Notes: generated from the sequence alone by a model not told the origin. Positions 34,860 to 47,810 are shown, counted from the stretch's first letter. The stretch is 63,298 nucleotides of DNA from Zygnema cylindricum (GCA_037447655.1 JBBHKE010001036.1:112436-175733), one strand, 5' to 3'. Numbers and translations: made by a program.

Positions 34860-37800
34860 TTAATAATGATGTTTAGGATTGGCAGAAATAGCGATTGCTG
34901 CTTGATTATCACAAAAAAAAATCTGCACACCACTCTTAAAGTGACCAAGCTCACCAAGCAAAGACTTGACCCACATCAATTCTTTTACAGCAGAGCAAGA
35001 GGCCATATACTCAGCCTCCATGGTGGACTGAGCAATAACTTTTTGTTGTTTGCTACTCCAACAGCAAGCCCCATCACCGACATATAACACATATCCAGAA
35101 GTGTATCTCCTCATCGGAGCATCACCATAACTGGCATCACTCCAAGTAGTGATGTCAGTATTCTCCCCACCCAAATGCAACCATATATCCCTAGTTCCTA
35201 TCAAATATCTAAGGACTCTCTTAGTCGCCTCCCAATCCCTCTTAGAGGGAGCATTTTTACCTCTACTTAGCACTCCGACAGCTGCAGCTAAATCCGGTTG
35301 GGTACAATTCATAAAATAGATTAGACTTCCCACTACTTGTCTGTAAGGAATAGTCTGCGTGAACTTCTGTTCTTCAAGAGATAATTCCTCGTCTAAGACT
35401 ATGACTCCTTCTTCCTCATTCCCCTCACTTCCCTTCTTCAACTCCATTGGAGTTGTACAACTATTAGCTTTATCCATTTAAAATTTTTCAAGCATGTTCC
35501 CTATTGCTTCCTTTTGAGTCAATCTTATAATTTTTCTTTTTCGGTCTCTCTCTACTTGAATTCCGAAAATATATTTTGCTTCCCCCATATCCTTCATTTT
35601 AAATCTCCCTTAAGATCGCTTTTCAATTTATTAATTTTTTCCATTGATTTACTTAAGACAAGCAAATCATCAACATAAATTGAAATAAATATTAAACCTT
35701 CCTCATCTTCGAAAACATAGATTGAGTGATCTGAGCTGATCCGGATATATCCCAGACCGGTAAGAAACTCATCAAGCTTCTTATTCCACTGTCGAGGCGC
35801 CTGTTTCTAACCATAAAGAGATTTAATCAGCCGACATACCTTACTCTCCTCTCTTTCCTCCACAAACCCTTCGGGTTGTCGCATGAAGATCTCTTCTTCC
35901 AATTCTCCATGCAAAAAGGTTGTCTTGATGTCCATCTGGTGCACTTCCATGTCTTCCGCTGCTGCTAGGCTGAGAAGTATGCGGACGGAGGAAAATCTGA
36001 CCACCGGGGCAAAGGTTTCCTCGTAGTCAATTCCCTCTTTTTGTGTAAATCCATATGCCACTAATCGGGCCTTGTAGCGCTCGATTGTGTTATCTAGGTT
36101 CAGTTTTAATTTGAAAACCCACTTACAACCGATTGGTTTTTCGGTGAGGTGGACAATCCACCAACTCCCAAGTATCGGCTGCCATAATTGAGGCCATCTC
36201 CTCATTGATGGCTGTCTTCCACCGGTTTCTTTCTGGACAACTCATCGCCTCTCCATAAGTTTGAGGTTCTTCTTGATGAGATAGTTTAGTTACCTTGTTA
36301 TTAACCTGTTTTTCTTGTAGTCTTTTGCTACTTCTCCTTCCCCCCTCAAAATCTGAGGCCGGAATAGATGGTTCTCGTGGATTCTTTCGAACAAACTCGG
36401 CTTCTCCCCTATCCCTTGATTCCGAATCAATTTCCACCACGTCTTCCGCTTCGGGTAAAGTTGTCATTGGAGTTTCCACAGCCGAGTCCTTTTCGGTCTG
36501 ATTTGTACCTGCAAGAATGTCATCTTCTCTAAAACCTGGATAGTTAGGGAGCTCAAAGTCATCGGAATTTTCTGACTCAAATCTAATTTTTACTGACTTT
36601 GTATATTTGAAGGGATCCACAGACTTTCCTTCATCTATAACTACTAGATGCTTTACTAAGATTATATCTTCCCTTTTTAGATCATAAACTCTATATCCTT
36701 TAACATCCTCATCATATCCTAATAAGTATCCTGGTTTTCCTTTAGGATCTAGCTTCCAATTAGACCGATCTGTATCTAGACTGAATACTTGACTGCCGAA
36801 AACCTTTAAGTGAGATAAGTCTGGTTTCCGGCCTGTCCATCTCTCATAAGGTGTTTGATCTTTTATAGCTGAAGTAAGAACTCTATTTTTGAGGTAATTA
36901 GCACAGTTCATTGCTTCTGCCCAAAACCTTTTTCCTATCTTCTTATCTGACAACATACTTCTAGCACTATCACTTAGTGTTCTATTTAACCTTTCAGCTA
37001 CCCCATTCTGTTCCGGGTTTTCTAGAACTGTCTTTTGGTGTTGGACCCCATCTTCCCTCAGAAAATCCTCAAACTGGTTAGAAGTATACTCTCCACCATT
37101 GTCACTCCTTATTCTCTTGATTGGAGTTTCATGAAGTTTTTCGCTCCATGGTTTATATTGTCTAAAACAATCCTGGGCTTCGGACTTGTTTTTCAAAAAA
37201 TACACTCGGGAATACCAAGATCAATCATCTGTGATAGTCATAATAAATCTCTTCCCCCTGGGTGAGGGCACTTTAGCTGGTCCCCAAATATCTGTGTGTA
37301 CTAGATCTAGAATTTTTTCCCCTTTATAGGTCGTTGTTTTAGGAAAGGGTAATCTGTGTGTTTTACCTTGAGCACATCCACTACAATCACTTATATTATC
37401 ATTCTCACTAAACTTAATCCCTTCCACCACTCTATCTTTTTCATCTCTCTTAACTTGTCTAGATTCACATGCCCAAGCCTCTTATACCACATCATAATAT
37501 CATGAACACCAACATAATAAAGTTTCTTCTTTTCATTACTTAAAACCAGCCTAAACATCCCATGGCTACCTTTCTCAGCAATGAAATAGACATCCTCCTC
37601 AAAACTAGCAGTAAAGACTCCATCACTAGTGCTAGTAAAAAAACCCTTATCATCTAATACAGATGTAGAGATGAGGTTTTTGTTCAGCTCCGGAATAAAC
37701 AATACATCGGAGAATGTTACTATGGATGTCTTTCCTTCTACTAACACTTTCAAATCTACCGATCCTACAAGAGTAGTGGTGACTATCCTCCCATCCCCGT

Positions 37801-39016
37801 ACTCTGTCTCTACGGTGGGAATATTTCTTATCTTAGTGAACAGGTGCATATCCTTACACATGTGCATGGAGGCACCTGAATCTACAATCCAGCCTGCTTC
37901 ACCTTTCAATCCACCGTAAGCACATTTCTGCCTTCGTGGTATTTCGACCTCGTTTTTCGCCTCCAACTCCTCATCTAAAAGGAGCTCATCGTCCTCGTCC
38001 TCGGATTCCGCCTCATGTACCTGTGTCACAAGGGCCTTTTTCTTTCCTCTTGGTGTACCACCGGTCTGCCACTCTTTTAACCGAAGCTCGGTTAGCTTAG
38101 TGCACTCTGCCATATAGTGCCCAGGTTTCTTACAAAAATGACATAAACCTTTGAGAGCCCTTGGTCCGAACTCGTCGGTCCGATTTTTCTCCTCCCTCCC
38201 CCCATAGTTTCCGACCGGTTTCTGGGAATCCTTGTTCCTCCAATCGTTCGCAGTTGCCAAGGCTTGGCCACTCTTTCCTCCCCTTATAATCTCAATCGTA
38301 TTCTCCCGAACGAGAATCATCCCTACCACTGAGTTCCATATCCACCTTGATTCCGGCAAGTCCTGCACACGGTTGACTGTGTTCTTGAACTCATCGGGTA
38401 ACTTCATCAGTAAACAGTTAACCTTTTCTTTTTTACTAAAATCTTTTCCCGCACTCTCTAGCTCCATGAAGAGTGTAGCAAGCTCATTGCAAAAATCCAA
38501 CATCTTCCCCTCTTTGTATACATACTCCTTAACTTTCTGATCAGCCAACTGTTGTTGCTGAATCGTACCACTTCGGTACATCTCTATGAGAGCCATACAA
38601 AGATCGGATGCCCTATCTACCTGCAAATGAGGACATGCAAGTCCTTGAGTGAGATGGCGTAGGATGAAGTGCTTTGCTGCCATATTGTTAAAGTCCCAGA
38701 TTTCAGTATCATTCTCCTCGTACCTCGAAATAGGTGACATGAATGCCGAACAAGTTGTTATTGGTGTGGTCGCCCCCTTCTCCTTTCCTTTGTCCACCAC
38801 CTCTCATTCTTTTGTTTCCTCCGTTGAAGGTGGATCCTCTTTTCTAGTGAATCTGCTTCCTCCAAACCCTGGAGGAATTCCAAGACTTGATGGACGCCCC
38901 AACCGTTCATTCACTATCCCCCAAAACCTTTTTTCGCATAGAGCTCCTATCATCATACTTTCCCAGTATATGAAGCCAGTTCCATTAAAGATTGGTACCC
39001 TAGAGGGTGGGCCCAT
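34860..39016 (-). pseudogene. Nested copia gag-pol, multiply disrupted
   Basis: Gag starts at 39016 and runs in frame through a TGA at about 38804 into 38800-37391, which holds a gag domain, one CCHC knuckle (CHFCKKPGHYMAEC) and the protease motif WIVDSGASMHMC. A frameshift near 37400 and a TGA near 37221 precede the integrase (SDNGGEYTSNQF, 37205-36123). Another frameshift near 36150-36200 leads into reverse transcriptase (36205-35500, YVDD present, several stops) and RNase H (35477-34860). It cannot make a full polyprotein. Confidence 0.85.
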
Positions 39017-39020
39017 TACC

Positions 39021-40076
39021 TGAAACTCTGAGACCTCCGTAAGTCCTCAGAGTGGACAGCTTCTAATAAGCCTCTAGGATAACCCTGACCCCTTTGTGTT
39101 TCAGCAAAAATAACTGCCACCCTAGCAGACACAAAACTCTGACCAACTTCACCCTAGTGAAGACAAGACTCCCCTGAGTCGATAGCAAAAAGAATCTCTG
39201 AATTTGCTTCCCTGAGCAGTAAGTTATGGAGGGTCAAAGTTGACCTTTTGTATAGAAGCTCTCTGGGAGAGAGGGTCCTATCTTCTAATTTTTCTAAGTC
39301 TTATCTCTCTCACAAACTCTATTTTCTGATGTACGGAGCCAATGAGATTTCAGTTTCGTACACAAAAGTACAGCTGCCGGTGTACTTTATGTACGGCCAT
39401 TGTACGACATGGCCTAAATGTCGACACGTGGTATGTCCGGATTCGCTCCTTTAATCCTCGGAGATACCGCGATCCAATGTCATTCCGCCACGTGTCATCC
39501 GATGTGGCGATGACCACAAACCGCCAAAATCCTCTTCCGCGATCTCGGTGTTAATTCCGGCCGTCCGATTAAATTCACATTTAATCGTAGCCGTAATAAA
39601 TACATGCGCGGTATTTGTTTCACTAAAGAAATAAATGCGCGGTATTGGTTTCTTATCCGTACCGGAATCCGTACTTTTACATTTACTGGATATGTGTCTC
39701 CCGTAATCAGTTATAGTTAAATGAACTTTTCTACGTATAAATGTTTAAATAATTATCAAACCCTATAATACGTAACACTACTTCTAGACTTAACGGCTAA
39801 GGCTACCGGCCATCGGCTGTCTGCTGGCCGGTAGGTACCAGATCAAATCCTGTGGCCGGCAAATATCTTTTAGTAAATTAAACCCCTAACTAAAATATAT
39901 TTTCCCGTAAACCTTTGGATAGCCTAGGTAGCCATGGCTCTAGCTCCCTCTCCAATTTCTCAGTGATTGCGACAAGTTTGAGAATTGGAGAGAGAAGTTA
40001 GAGGTAGACTGCCTCGGCTTCTTTCTTATTTCTATTCAGACCTAGAAAATACTTTAAAAGACCATTAATTTCTACA
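39021..40076 (-). repeat. 5' LTR of the nested copia element
   Basis: 1056 bases, the partner of 33614-34669. The gag start codon (ATG, 39016-39014) lies only four bases inside the LTR edge, so the usual room for a primer-binding site is lacking or overlaps gag. Confidence 0.93.
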
Positions 40077-42638
40077 CCTTGGAGCAAATTTCCCTTTCCT
40101 CTTGATTGATTCCACATAAACCATAGCATGATATCCCCAAATTCTCAAATGATGAACCATGGGCTTTCTCCCACTCCATAACTCCTCCGGTGTTTTACTT
40201 CTGAAAACCGAAGTGAGTCTTCGGTTACAAATATACTTCGCCGTAAGAATCGCATCTCCCCACAAAAACATCTCTCGTCCGGAGCTATGAACCATCGCAT
40301 GGACCATTTCTTGTAAGGTACGATTCTTCCTCTCGGCCACTCCATTTGACTCCGCAGAATAAGGCGCCGTGAATTGATGCCTTATCCCCCACTCCTTACA
40401 ATACCCCTCAAAAACAACAAACTCCCCTCCATTGTCCGAACGAATGGACTTAAGCTTGTTATCAATTTGCCTTTTGGCCATCACATGCCATTCTTTAAAT
40501 TTTTCAAATGCATCCGATTTCTTTTTCAATAAATACACCCATGACTTCCGAGAGAAGTCATCAACAATCACCAAAGTATACTTGTTACCTCCAATTGTCT
40601 CGGGTTTAATATGTCCACAAAGATCGATGTGAACAACCTCCAAAGGACTTTGAGCTCGATGCTTGATGTCTTTATTCGGATGGGATTTCTAAATTCGACG
40701 TCCTTTGCTACATCCTCCGCATCCGTTCACCTTCTCACCAGATGCGAGGTCCAAACCCCTCACCGAAGAATGACGAATCATCTTCTTCAAACTTACCTCA
40801 CATGTGTGACACATTCGGTGATGCCATAAGGTAAAATCACCTTTCAACTCCGAGATTTGGTGTGAAATTCCCACGGTGGGAACTTTAGATTTCGGCCTTC
40901 TCCATAAGAGCCCACTATGATTCGCATCCGTTACAACTCCTTCTCCAATTACATTCCACTTCTCATTCCAAATCTCGATAGATTGATCACCTCTCGCAAG
41001 TAAGCTTTTACCACTCTTTTGGATTTGTGGAACGCTTAACAAATTGACCGAACCGTCCGGAATATAAAGAGCATTTTGAAGACGATACTCCGTCGATCTC
41101 TCTTTCCCATCATTATCCCATGAAAGAAGATCAAGCCGTACCGTGCCAACCGTTCCAACCAAAATGACATGGCCACTTGCAACCGTAATAAACTTTGGAA
41201 CCGTAAGTTCCCTCATGTCATCAAACAAGGTGGCATCCATGCAAACATGGTGAGATGCCCCCGTATCAATGATCCACTCTTTCTCCAAATTTCCTCCACT
41301 ACTAACCGAATCAATGGTAAGGTTAAGAACCGGAAAATCATCACCGGTTTCATTACCATAGTCAAAGTAATTTGCATTACCGTAACCACGACCACCACCA
41401 CGGCGTTCTCCTCGACCGCCACCTCGGGCGCCTCTATCACCTCCTCTACCTCCTCTCCCACTTCCGAAATCTCCACTCTTTGCATAACATTGAGGGATCG
41501 TATGCCCCCACTTACTGCAAAAATGACATTGCTTATCCTTATCTGGACAAGATGAAGACAAATGTCCAAGCCGGTTACACCGGTAGCATGTCATATTGGA
41601 AAGATCCGAAGGGACCTTCGGTGAACGACCTTGCTCCCTCTTGTTGCCTCGGCCGCCACCACCACCTCTCGGGCCACCTCCTCTACCACGGGCAAAGTTA
41701 AGATCCGGGGTTTCGGGAGTAGTAGAGTTTAGAACTCCTCCTCCTCCACTTGAAGAAGCCGATAGAGTTCCCTCCGACATTTTGATAAAATTAACGGTGA
41801 ATCCGAAAATATTATCCGCCTTCGCTCGTAAAATAGCTTTAAGATGCGAAAGCTTCTCCGGCAAAGCGTTAAGAAACACGCGTAATTTATCCGCATCCAA
41901 AATAACTTGGCCATTGTTCAGTAATTGCTCGAGTATAATATTGAAGCGCTTCACGGCATCATCCATCACTTCATTTGACTTGATTTTAAAATTCATAAAG
42001 TCGGTATAAACATATTGACCTTTGTTCTCAACGCCTTTCTCATATTGCTCCTCAAGTGCTTGCCAACACTCATGGGCCGTGCCGTGAGCGAGAAAATGAT
42101 CAAGCACGGAAGAAGTGCAATTCTTCATCAAACCGGTCGTTGCCGCAATATCCTTCAACCTCCATTGAGCACGTGCCTTGTTCTCCGTTGGCATCTTCTC
42201 TTCTCCGTTGACAATCCTTCAAAGCCTCTTGAGAATAAGTTGATTTGAAATAAACTTCTTTCTAACCGCATAATTGGTGCCATTAAAGGCCACGGATTTC
42301 CCCGACATATTATAATCATCTTCATTATCCAATGCCTCTTCAAAATATGAATCTTCCTCTATCTTTGCTTTACCTTTCCTAATTCTCTCTTTTATCTCAC
42401 TCTCATTAGCTCCTCCACTAAATGGATCGGCAGCCTGAATTGAAGCAAATTCTCTTTTCTCACTAGATTGGGTTTGAAATCGTGAATCTACATATCTCAT
42501 TAATGTATCAAACATCTCCTCAAATTTTCTCTCCGTATTGCGAGTCTCCTCAAATTGAGAACCCGAAAAAATGAACTCTCTTGCTCTCTCCGAAGTCGAC
42601 ATGAGGGAAGGGGTAATTATATTCTTCTTCCTCCCCAT
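40065..42638 (-). pseudogene. Outer copia gag-protease-integrase, with two in-frame stops
   Basis: A single frame runs from 42638, interrupted by a TGA at about 42219 and a TAG at about 40689. It encodes a gag domain (near 42190-41700), two CCHC zinc knuckles (CYRCNRLGHLSSSC and CHFCSKWGHTIPQC), the aspartic protease motif WIIDTGASHHVC, the GAG-pre-integrase HHRMCH segment and an integrase core (IDLCGH..., SDNGGEF). The frame stops where the nested element begins. No frameshift is visible, only nonsense codons. Products would act in the cytoplasmic particle and in nuclear integration. Confidence 0.88.
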
Positions 42639-42680
42639 GCGCTCTCTCTCTTTCTCCGAAGCACTTGCTCCGATACCAAT

Positions 42681-43357
42681 TGTAGGATCTTAAGCAAAAG
42701 AGTTTCACTTAAAATAATTCACAAAACATAAACCATTTACACAGCGGAAGCTCATTAAAGACAAGAGGAATATTCAGCCAAAAATAATTATAAGTGTTCT
42801 CGGCCGAAGCCTCTTTACATCATCTCTCTTCTCTCTTCTCTCTCTTCTATATCCTCTTTAAATAATCTCTTACTCCAATATCAAATCCTCTATGATTCAA
42901 TCATGTAAGATATAATTGATAGATTCGATTAATTCGATACTCTGCACATGTACACTGGTGCCTATATATACTCGCTACTCTGCACTAAGAGACAACAAGA
43001 TAAGACAAGCAGAACTTAGCGTAGCGACGAAGTCTGTCCCTAGCTGACTGTACACTCTTCAATTGAAAGTTCCACGAAGGAAGGCGCACACGCTTCTTCC
43101 TTCGAAACGACAAACTCCAAACGTTGACTTAAACACGTGTCGCTTCACGAACACACCTGCACGCAAATTGAAACAACTGTACATGAAGACAAAAGTCACG
43201 CGAAACGAAATAGTATGTTTCGTTCGCGGACGCTTCAAAAAATAGTACCACGAAACTTACATCGTACGTTTCGTATGATGACGTGGTACTTCACGTCAAC
43301 AATTAAATGTTGGTATGACGCTTCCCGGAAATACCGCTAAACGACAATATCCCAACA
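42681..43357 (-). repeat. 5' LTR of the outer copia element
   Basis: 677 bases. On the minus strand it is followed at once by TTGGTATCGGAGCAAGTGC (42661-42679), the plant initiator-Met primer-binding site of copia elements. Confidence 0.95.
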
Positions 43358-43362
43358 ATTTC

Positions 43363-45480
43363 ATCCTCTCCCTCTCCATCCTCTCCCCCTCTATCCTCTC
43401 CCTCTCCATCCCTCTGTTCCTCCTTTCCTCATGCCTCACCCTTTTGCATTCTGCCTTTGCTCTCCCTCCTTCACCCCACGCCCTTTAACCCTCTCTCGAC
43501 CTTTCCTCTCTCCCTCTGTCTCTCCCTGTGCTATGATCTCTCCATCTCTCTCTTACAGCTTCCGTCTTACTCTCCTTGTGCTATGATCTCTCCATCTCTC
43601 TCTTACAGCTTCCGTCTTACATACTACAGACTTCCCCACTCCTTTGCCCTCTCTCCCTCCCCCTCCACCGTCCCCACACTTTCCTCTTTGCCTTCCGCTT
43701 CTCTGCTACTTCCCTTATCCCCATCCCTTCACCCCTCCCTCGCACCTCTCCCCTCTCCCTTCTCCCCTCTCCTCTCTCCACTCTCCCCCTCCCCACTCCC
43801 CTCACCTCTCTCCCCTCTCCCCTCTCCCTTCTCCCCTCTCCCCTAGCCCGCCCCTCTCTCCCCTCTTGTGAATAATTGTCCTCTTTGGACTCCACGCGTG
43901 TCTATCGCTCTACGAGCTACTTCGCCAGTGTGCCGCTCATTGCCATATTATATATCGTATATTATATTATATGTATATATCATATATTATTCGGTATTAG
44001 GCAATTGCATAAACATCGGTCGGGTAGCTCAAATGATAGAGTTGGTGTGTGGCTAACACCCGGTCCTAAATTTGATCCCCCATTTTCCAAAGTTTAAACG
44101 TTTAAGCGCCCATGCGATACGTTGAATATCGCCGATCGACTACATCTCTCCCCTCTCCCGCCCACACTCTTCCCTCTCCCCTCTTCCCCTCTCTCCCCTC
44201 TCCCCCCCTCCCTCTCTCTCTCCCTCTCCCTCTCTTGTATCACTGGTTGTTTACAAGTTGAATATCGCCGATCGACTATATTCTCTCCCCTCTCCCGCCC
44301 ACACTCTTCCCTCTCCCCCCTCCCTCTCTCTCTCCCTCTCTTGTATCACTGGTTGTTTACAAGTCACTTTTACCGTCAACTCTCTCACTTCCTCCCCCTT
44401 TCATCTTTACCCTGCTGTCTCTATTAAGATTCCTAGAATCGGGGGATAGAATGGACGATCCCAATACAGGGATTGATAAGCCGGCCATCGCCGATCGACT
44501 ACATCTCTCCCCTTTCCCCCCTCCCTCTCCCGCCCACACACATCCCTCTCTCCCCTCTCCCCCCTCCCTTTCCCCTCCCTCTCTCTCTCCCTCTCCCTCT
44601 CTTGTATCACTGGTTGTTTACAAGTCACTTTTACCGTCAACTCTCTCACTTCTTCCCTTCCTCCCCATTTCATCTTTACCCTGCTGTCTCCTCATACTTT
44701 ATGTCCTTTCCCTCGTCCTTTCGACGTTCTTTCCCTCGTACTTTTCACGTACTTTTCCTCGTCCTTTTCATGTCTTCCCTTTGTCCTTTTCACATTTTTT
44801 CCCTCGTCTTTTTCACGTTCTTTCCCTCATCCTTTCCATGTCCTTTCCCTCCCTCTTCATCCATTGCCATCCATTCTTCCTTCCATCCTTCCCTTAAGTC
44901 CAGTCCTTCCCCCTTCCTTTTCTAGAGTTTCCCTTTCCATGTTATTTTATATAAATAATACATTATTATGTTTAATACACTATTTACGTCCACTTTGGAA
45001 TTTCTTTCATTCCTTCTTTCTCCTTCCACAGATCTTCCTTCCTTCCCCTCTCCCTCTCCCACTCTATTCCCCTCTCTCGCTCCCTCTCCCTCTCTTGCTC
45101 TCTTCCCCCCCCCCCTCCTCATCCCCCTCCCTTTCGCTCTCTCCCTCTCCCTCTCTCCCTCTCTTTCTCCCTTTCCCTCCCTTTTCCTCTCCCTCTCCCT
45201 CTCCCTGACCTTCTCCTCTACCCTATTCTCCTTCCTGTCTCCTCTCTATCCTTTTCTGTCGCCCTCTTCACGGGAATTTTCTCCCTCACCCTCTCCTCTT
45301 CTCTTCTTACAGTTTCCTATTTTGCTCTCCTACCCCCTTTCTCCCCTTTCTCCCTTTCTCCTTCTCTTCTTTCTTTCTTTCTCTCCCCCTCTCCCTTTCC
45401 TCCCGTTATTTTTTTCTGTCTCCCTCTCCTGTTCTCTCCCTCTCGCTCACTCCTCCCCCTCTTTTCATTTTTGGATGTGT
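43363..45480 (+). repeat. Long CT-rich tract with tandem duplications
   Basis: Over 2 kb of almost pure pyrimidine on the plus strand. Within it, a unit with TGTGCTATGATCTCTCC and CTTACAGCTTCCGTCTTAC is duplicated in tandem at 43527-43625. A longer unit (ATCGCCGATCGACTA, then CT-rich DNA, then TTGTATCACTGGTTGTTTAC) occurs three times at about 44123-44245, 44262-44360 and 44485-44620. All open frames here are Ser/Leu/Pro low complexity and are not accepted. Confidence 0.85.
44018..44080 (+). pseudogene. tRNA-like fragment (Ala-like anticodon), degenerate
   Basis: GGTAGCTCAAATGATAGAG matches a tRNA D-arm/A-box. It is followed by a 5-bp stem GGTGT/ACACC with the 7-base loop GTGGCTA (T33 present, anticodon GGC). 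The T-arm region TCCTAAATTTGATCCCC is poor, and the 3' acceptor strand does not pair with the 5' one. It is a tRNA pseudogene or the head of a tRNA-derived SINE. Confidence 0.4.
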
Positions 45481-47810
45481 TCAACTAAATTCGTGATTTT
45501 TTTTTTATTTTTTTTTTTTAAATTAACCAACGGAAAAAAGAAAAAATCGAATAAATAAGATTTTCAAATTAAAAAGTTTTGAAAAAAAATATATATATAG
45601 TTTAAAAATAAAGAAAGGAAGGAAGACATGATTTTAAAAAGAAAATGTTGATTGAGTTTTTGAAGTCATTTTCCAATACCGAAATCGAACCTTAACTCAA
45701 ATTTCCTCTTGAGAATTTGATTTTTTTTTTTTTTTCGCATTCTTAAAAGCTTCGAGAATCACCCTATAAAACACACACACACACTTTTCCTTTTTTATCT
45801 TCATTTCCTCTACCTCTTTTTCTACCTCTTTCCTCCTCTTCCTCTCCCTTTTCCTCTCCCTTCCCCTCTCTCTTTCTCACTTTCTCTTGTTACCTCTTCC
45901 CCTCCCTCTCTTTCTTTCTCTCCCTCTCCCTGCCTCTCATCCTTCTCCCTCTCCTTATCCTCCTCTCTCTCTCCTTATCCCTCTCCCTCTAATTGAGACA
46001 TTTTTTAGTCGAAAAATAGTTTTATTATCCCATTCAAGGGAGTGGACTAGAATATGTCACGTCACGTCTTCCTACTCAAAGTTAGTATTATACTTTAAAA
46101 TTTGTCATACTTTATAATTTATTATACTTTATAATGTATTATACGATATAATTTATTATGCTTTATAATTTATTATACTTAAAAAGCTACTGTTGTTTTA
46201 CATTTCTATATGTTTCCAATTTACGAAATTAAAGTTTAAAAAAGAGATGGTTTAAACATCGATATAAACGAGGAACACAAAAAAAAAAATCTCAAAAAAT
46301 GGAAAATTCAAAGAAATGGATCAAGAATTTTATTAATTTCTTTTTGAAGGTACTTTTTTTAACAAAAAAAAGATATAAAACAAGATAAAAAGTAAAAAAA
46401 CTGTCAATTTCAAACATACAATTGGAGTAGACAAAGACCATTATTAAATCTTAGCTTTAAAAAAAAAAAATCCTTTAGATAGAATCTCTATAAGAAAAGA
46501 TCTTTCTCAAATTGACTATTTTTTTTCACGTTGACCCAAAAAATTCTTTATAACAAAATTGCACTAAAAAAAAAAAAACATTGCCAAATTAGAAAAAAAA
46601 AAAAAAAAAAAATATTTTTAAAATTCTTAAAAAAATTTAAAAGGAAGAAAAAAAAAAATTCTTTTTAAAAAAAGAAAAAACCCAAAAAAAAAAAATTCCT
46701 TTCAAAAAAAAAAAACTGTCCTTTCAAAAAAAAAAAACCCTTTCAAAAAAAAAAAAAAAACTTGCCTTGCAAAAATGAAAACAATACAACAAATATAACA
46801 CCAGAACCTCAACCACTCAAAATTAAAAAAAAACACAGTCAAGGGAAAAAAAATGAAAAGAAAAAGAAGGATACAAAACACCACAAAAAGACAAACACGA
46901 AACAAAAAAGACAATCGTCGAAGTTTGTAAAACCATATTGTATAATCCACGTTTATATAGAAATAAATATAATTTATGTCAAAACTATACAATTGTAAAG
47001 TCTTAATATATAACTTATGACTTAACTGTACTCTAAAATGTACAAACTTTTCAAACTAACGCAAGCTTTCAAAAAAAACGCAAAAAAAAAGAAAAAAAAA
47101 AGAGAAATCGGCTCCGACAACTCTCGGATCCACCCATTTCATCGCAGAAAAGACAAAAAAAACCCCCAAAAAAACTAAGAAAAAACTAAAAACTAAAAAA
47201 GCTAACCTATAATCGCAATAAAACGTAATTTTTCTTCTTTCCGCCCCTATTTCCCTCGTACCTCATTTCCTATACCATTTCTTTACCCCTTTGTATCCTT
47301 ATTTACCAAAACATTCAAAACTTGTACCCTTTTTTTCTCAACACTATATATAAAACCGCCAGAAACTTCTATCCGATGGCGACATTTACACTTCAAAAAA
47401 ACCTACAGAAAATTCTTACCAATCGCTTACCAAAAAAAAAAAAAAAACTTAACCATCCTACAAAATTTACTACTCTTTTATCTCAACCGCAAAAACCGAT
47501 AATCTTAGTAAAATAGTCCTCGATAGTATTAAAATCGTATTCCGTATGAATGCAATCGTAATACTAGTGTTAAAATTCAAAAAAAAGGACGATTCTAAGA
47601 CGATCCACAAAAGAGTGATTCACCAAAGACGAATCGAAAAAAAACCATTTGGAAAAAACCGAAAGTTTCACAAAAAAAAAAACCACAAACGACGATAAAC
47701 AGAATAAACATCGGAAGAGATGATTCAAAAAAGTCGATTCGGAAAAGTCGATTCGGGAAAAGATGATTCAGGAAAGGACGATTTTAAAAAGACAATTTGG
47801 GAAGGAGAAA
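45481..47810. other. A/T-homopolymer-rich DNA; 3' flank of the MYB gene
   Basis: Many runs of 8-20 A (densest at 46560-46760 and 47040-47100) and a second CT-rich block at 45780-45990 with (CA)n at 45772-45783. The part nearest 47810 should be the MYB 3' untranslated region. No gene is seen. Confidence 0.5.

Larger units (their letters stand above)
33614..40076 (-). mobile_element. Nested Ty1/copia element inside the outer pol gene
   Basis: Two LTRs of 1056 bases each (33614-34669 and 39021-40076) flank gag-pol on the minus strand. The 5-bp duplication CCTTG lies at 33609-33613 and 40077-40081. Removing the insert and one CCTTG restores the reading frame of the outer integrase region, which proves the insertion point. 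LTR differences counted by eye are about 38 (about 3.6%), more than between the outer LTRs. Confidence 0.95.
30788..43357 (-). mobile_element. Outer Ty1/copia LTR retrotransposon, complete but interrupted
   Basis: Two LTRs of 676 and 677 bases (30788-31463 and 42681-43357) begin TG and end CA and are flanked by the 5-bp duplication ATTTC (30783-30787 and 43358-43362). On the minus strand the order is 5' LTR, primer-binding site, gag, protease, integrase, reverse transcriptase, RNase H, polypurine tract, 3' LTR; integrase before reverse transcriptase defines copia. By eye the LTRs differ by about 11 substitutions and one 1-base gap (about 1.6%). A second copia element sits in the pol gene at 33614-40076. 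The element went into CT-rich DNA that continues at 43363. Confidence 0.95.

Noticed and set aside
44864-45558. Several frames of 66-196 codons in the CT tract
   Set aside because: Low-complexity Ser/Leu/Pro sequence from the pyrimidine repeat.
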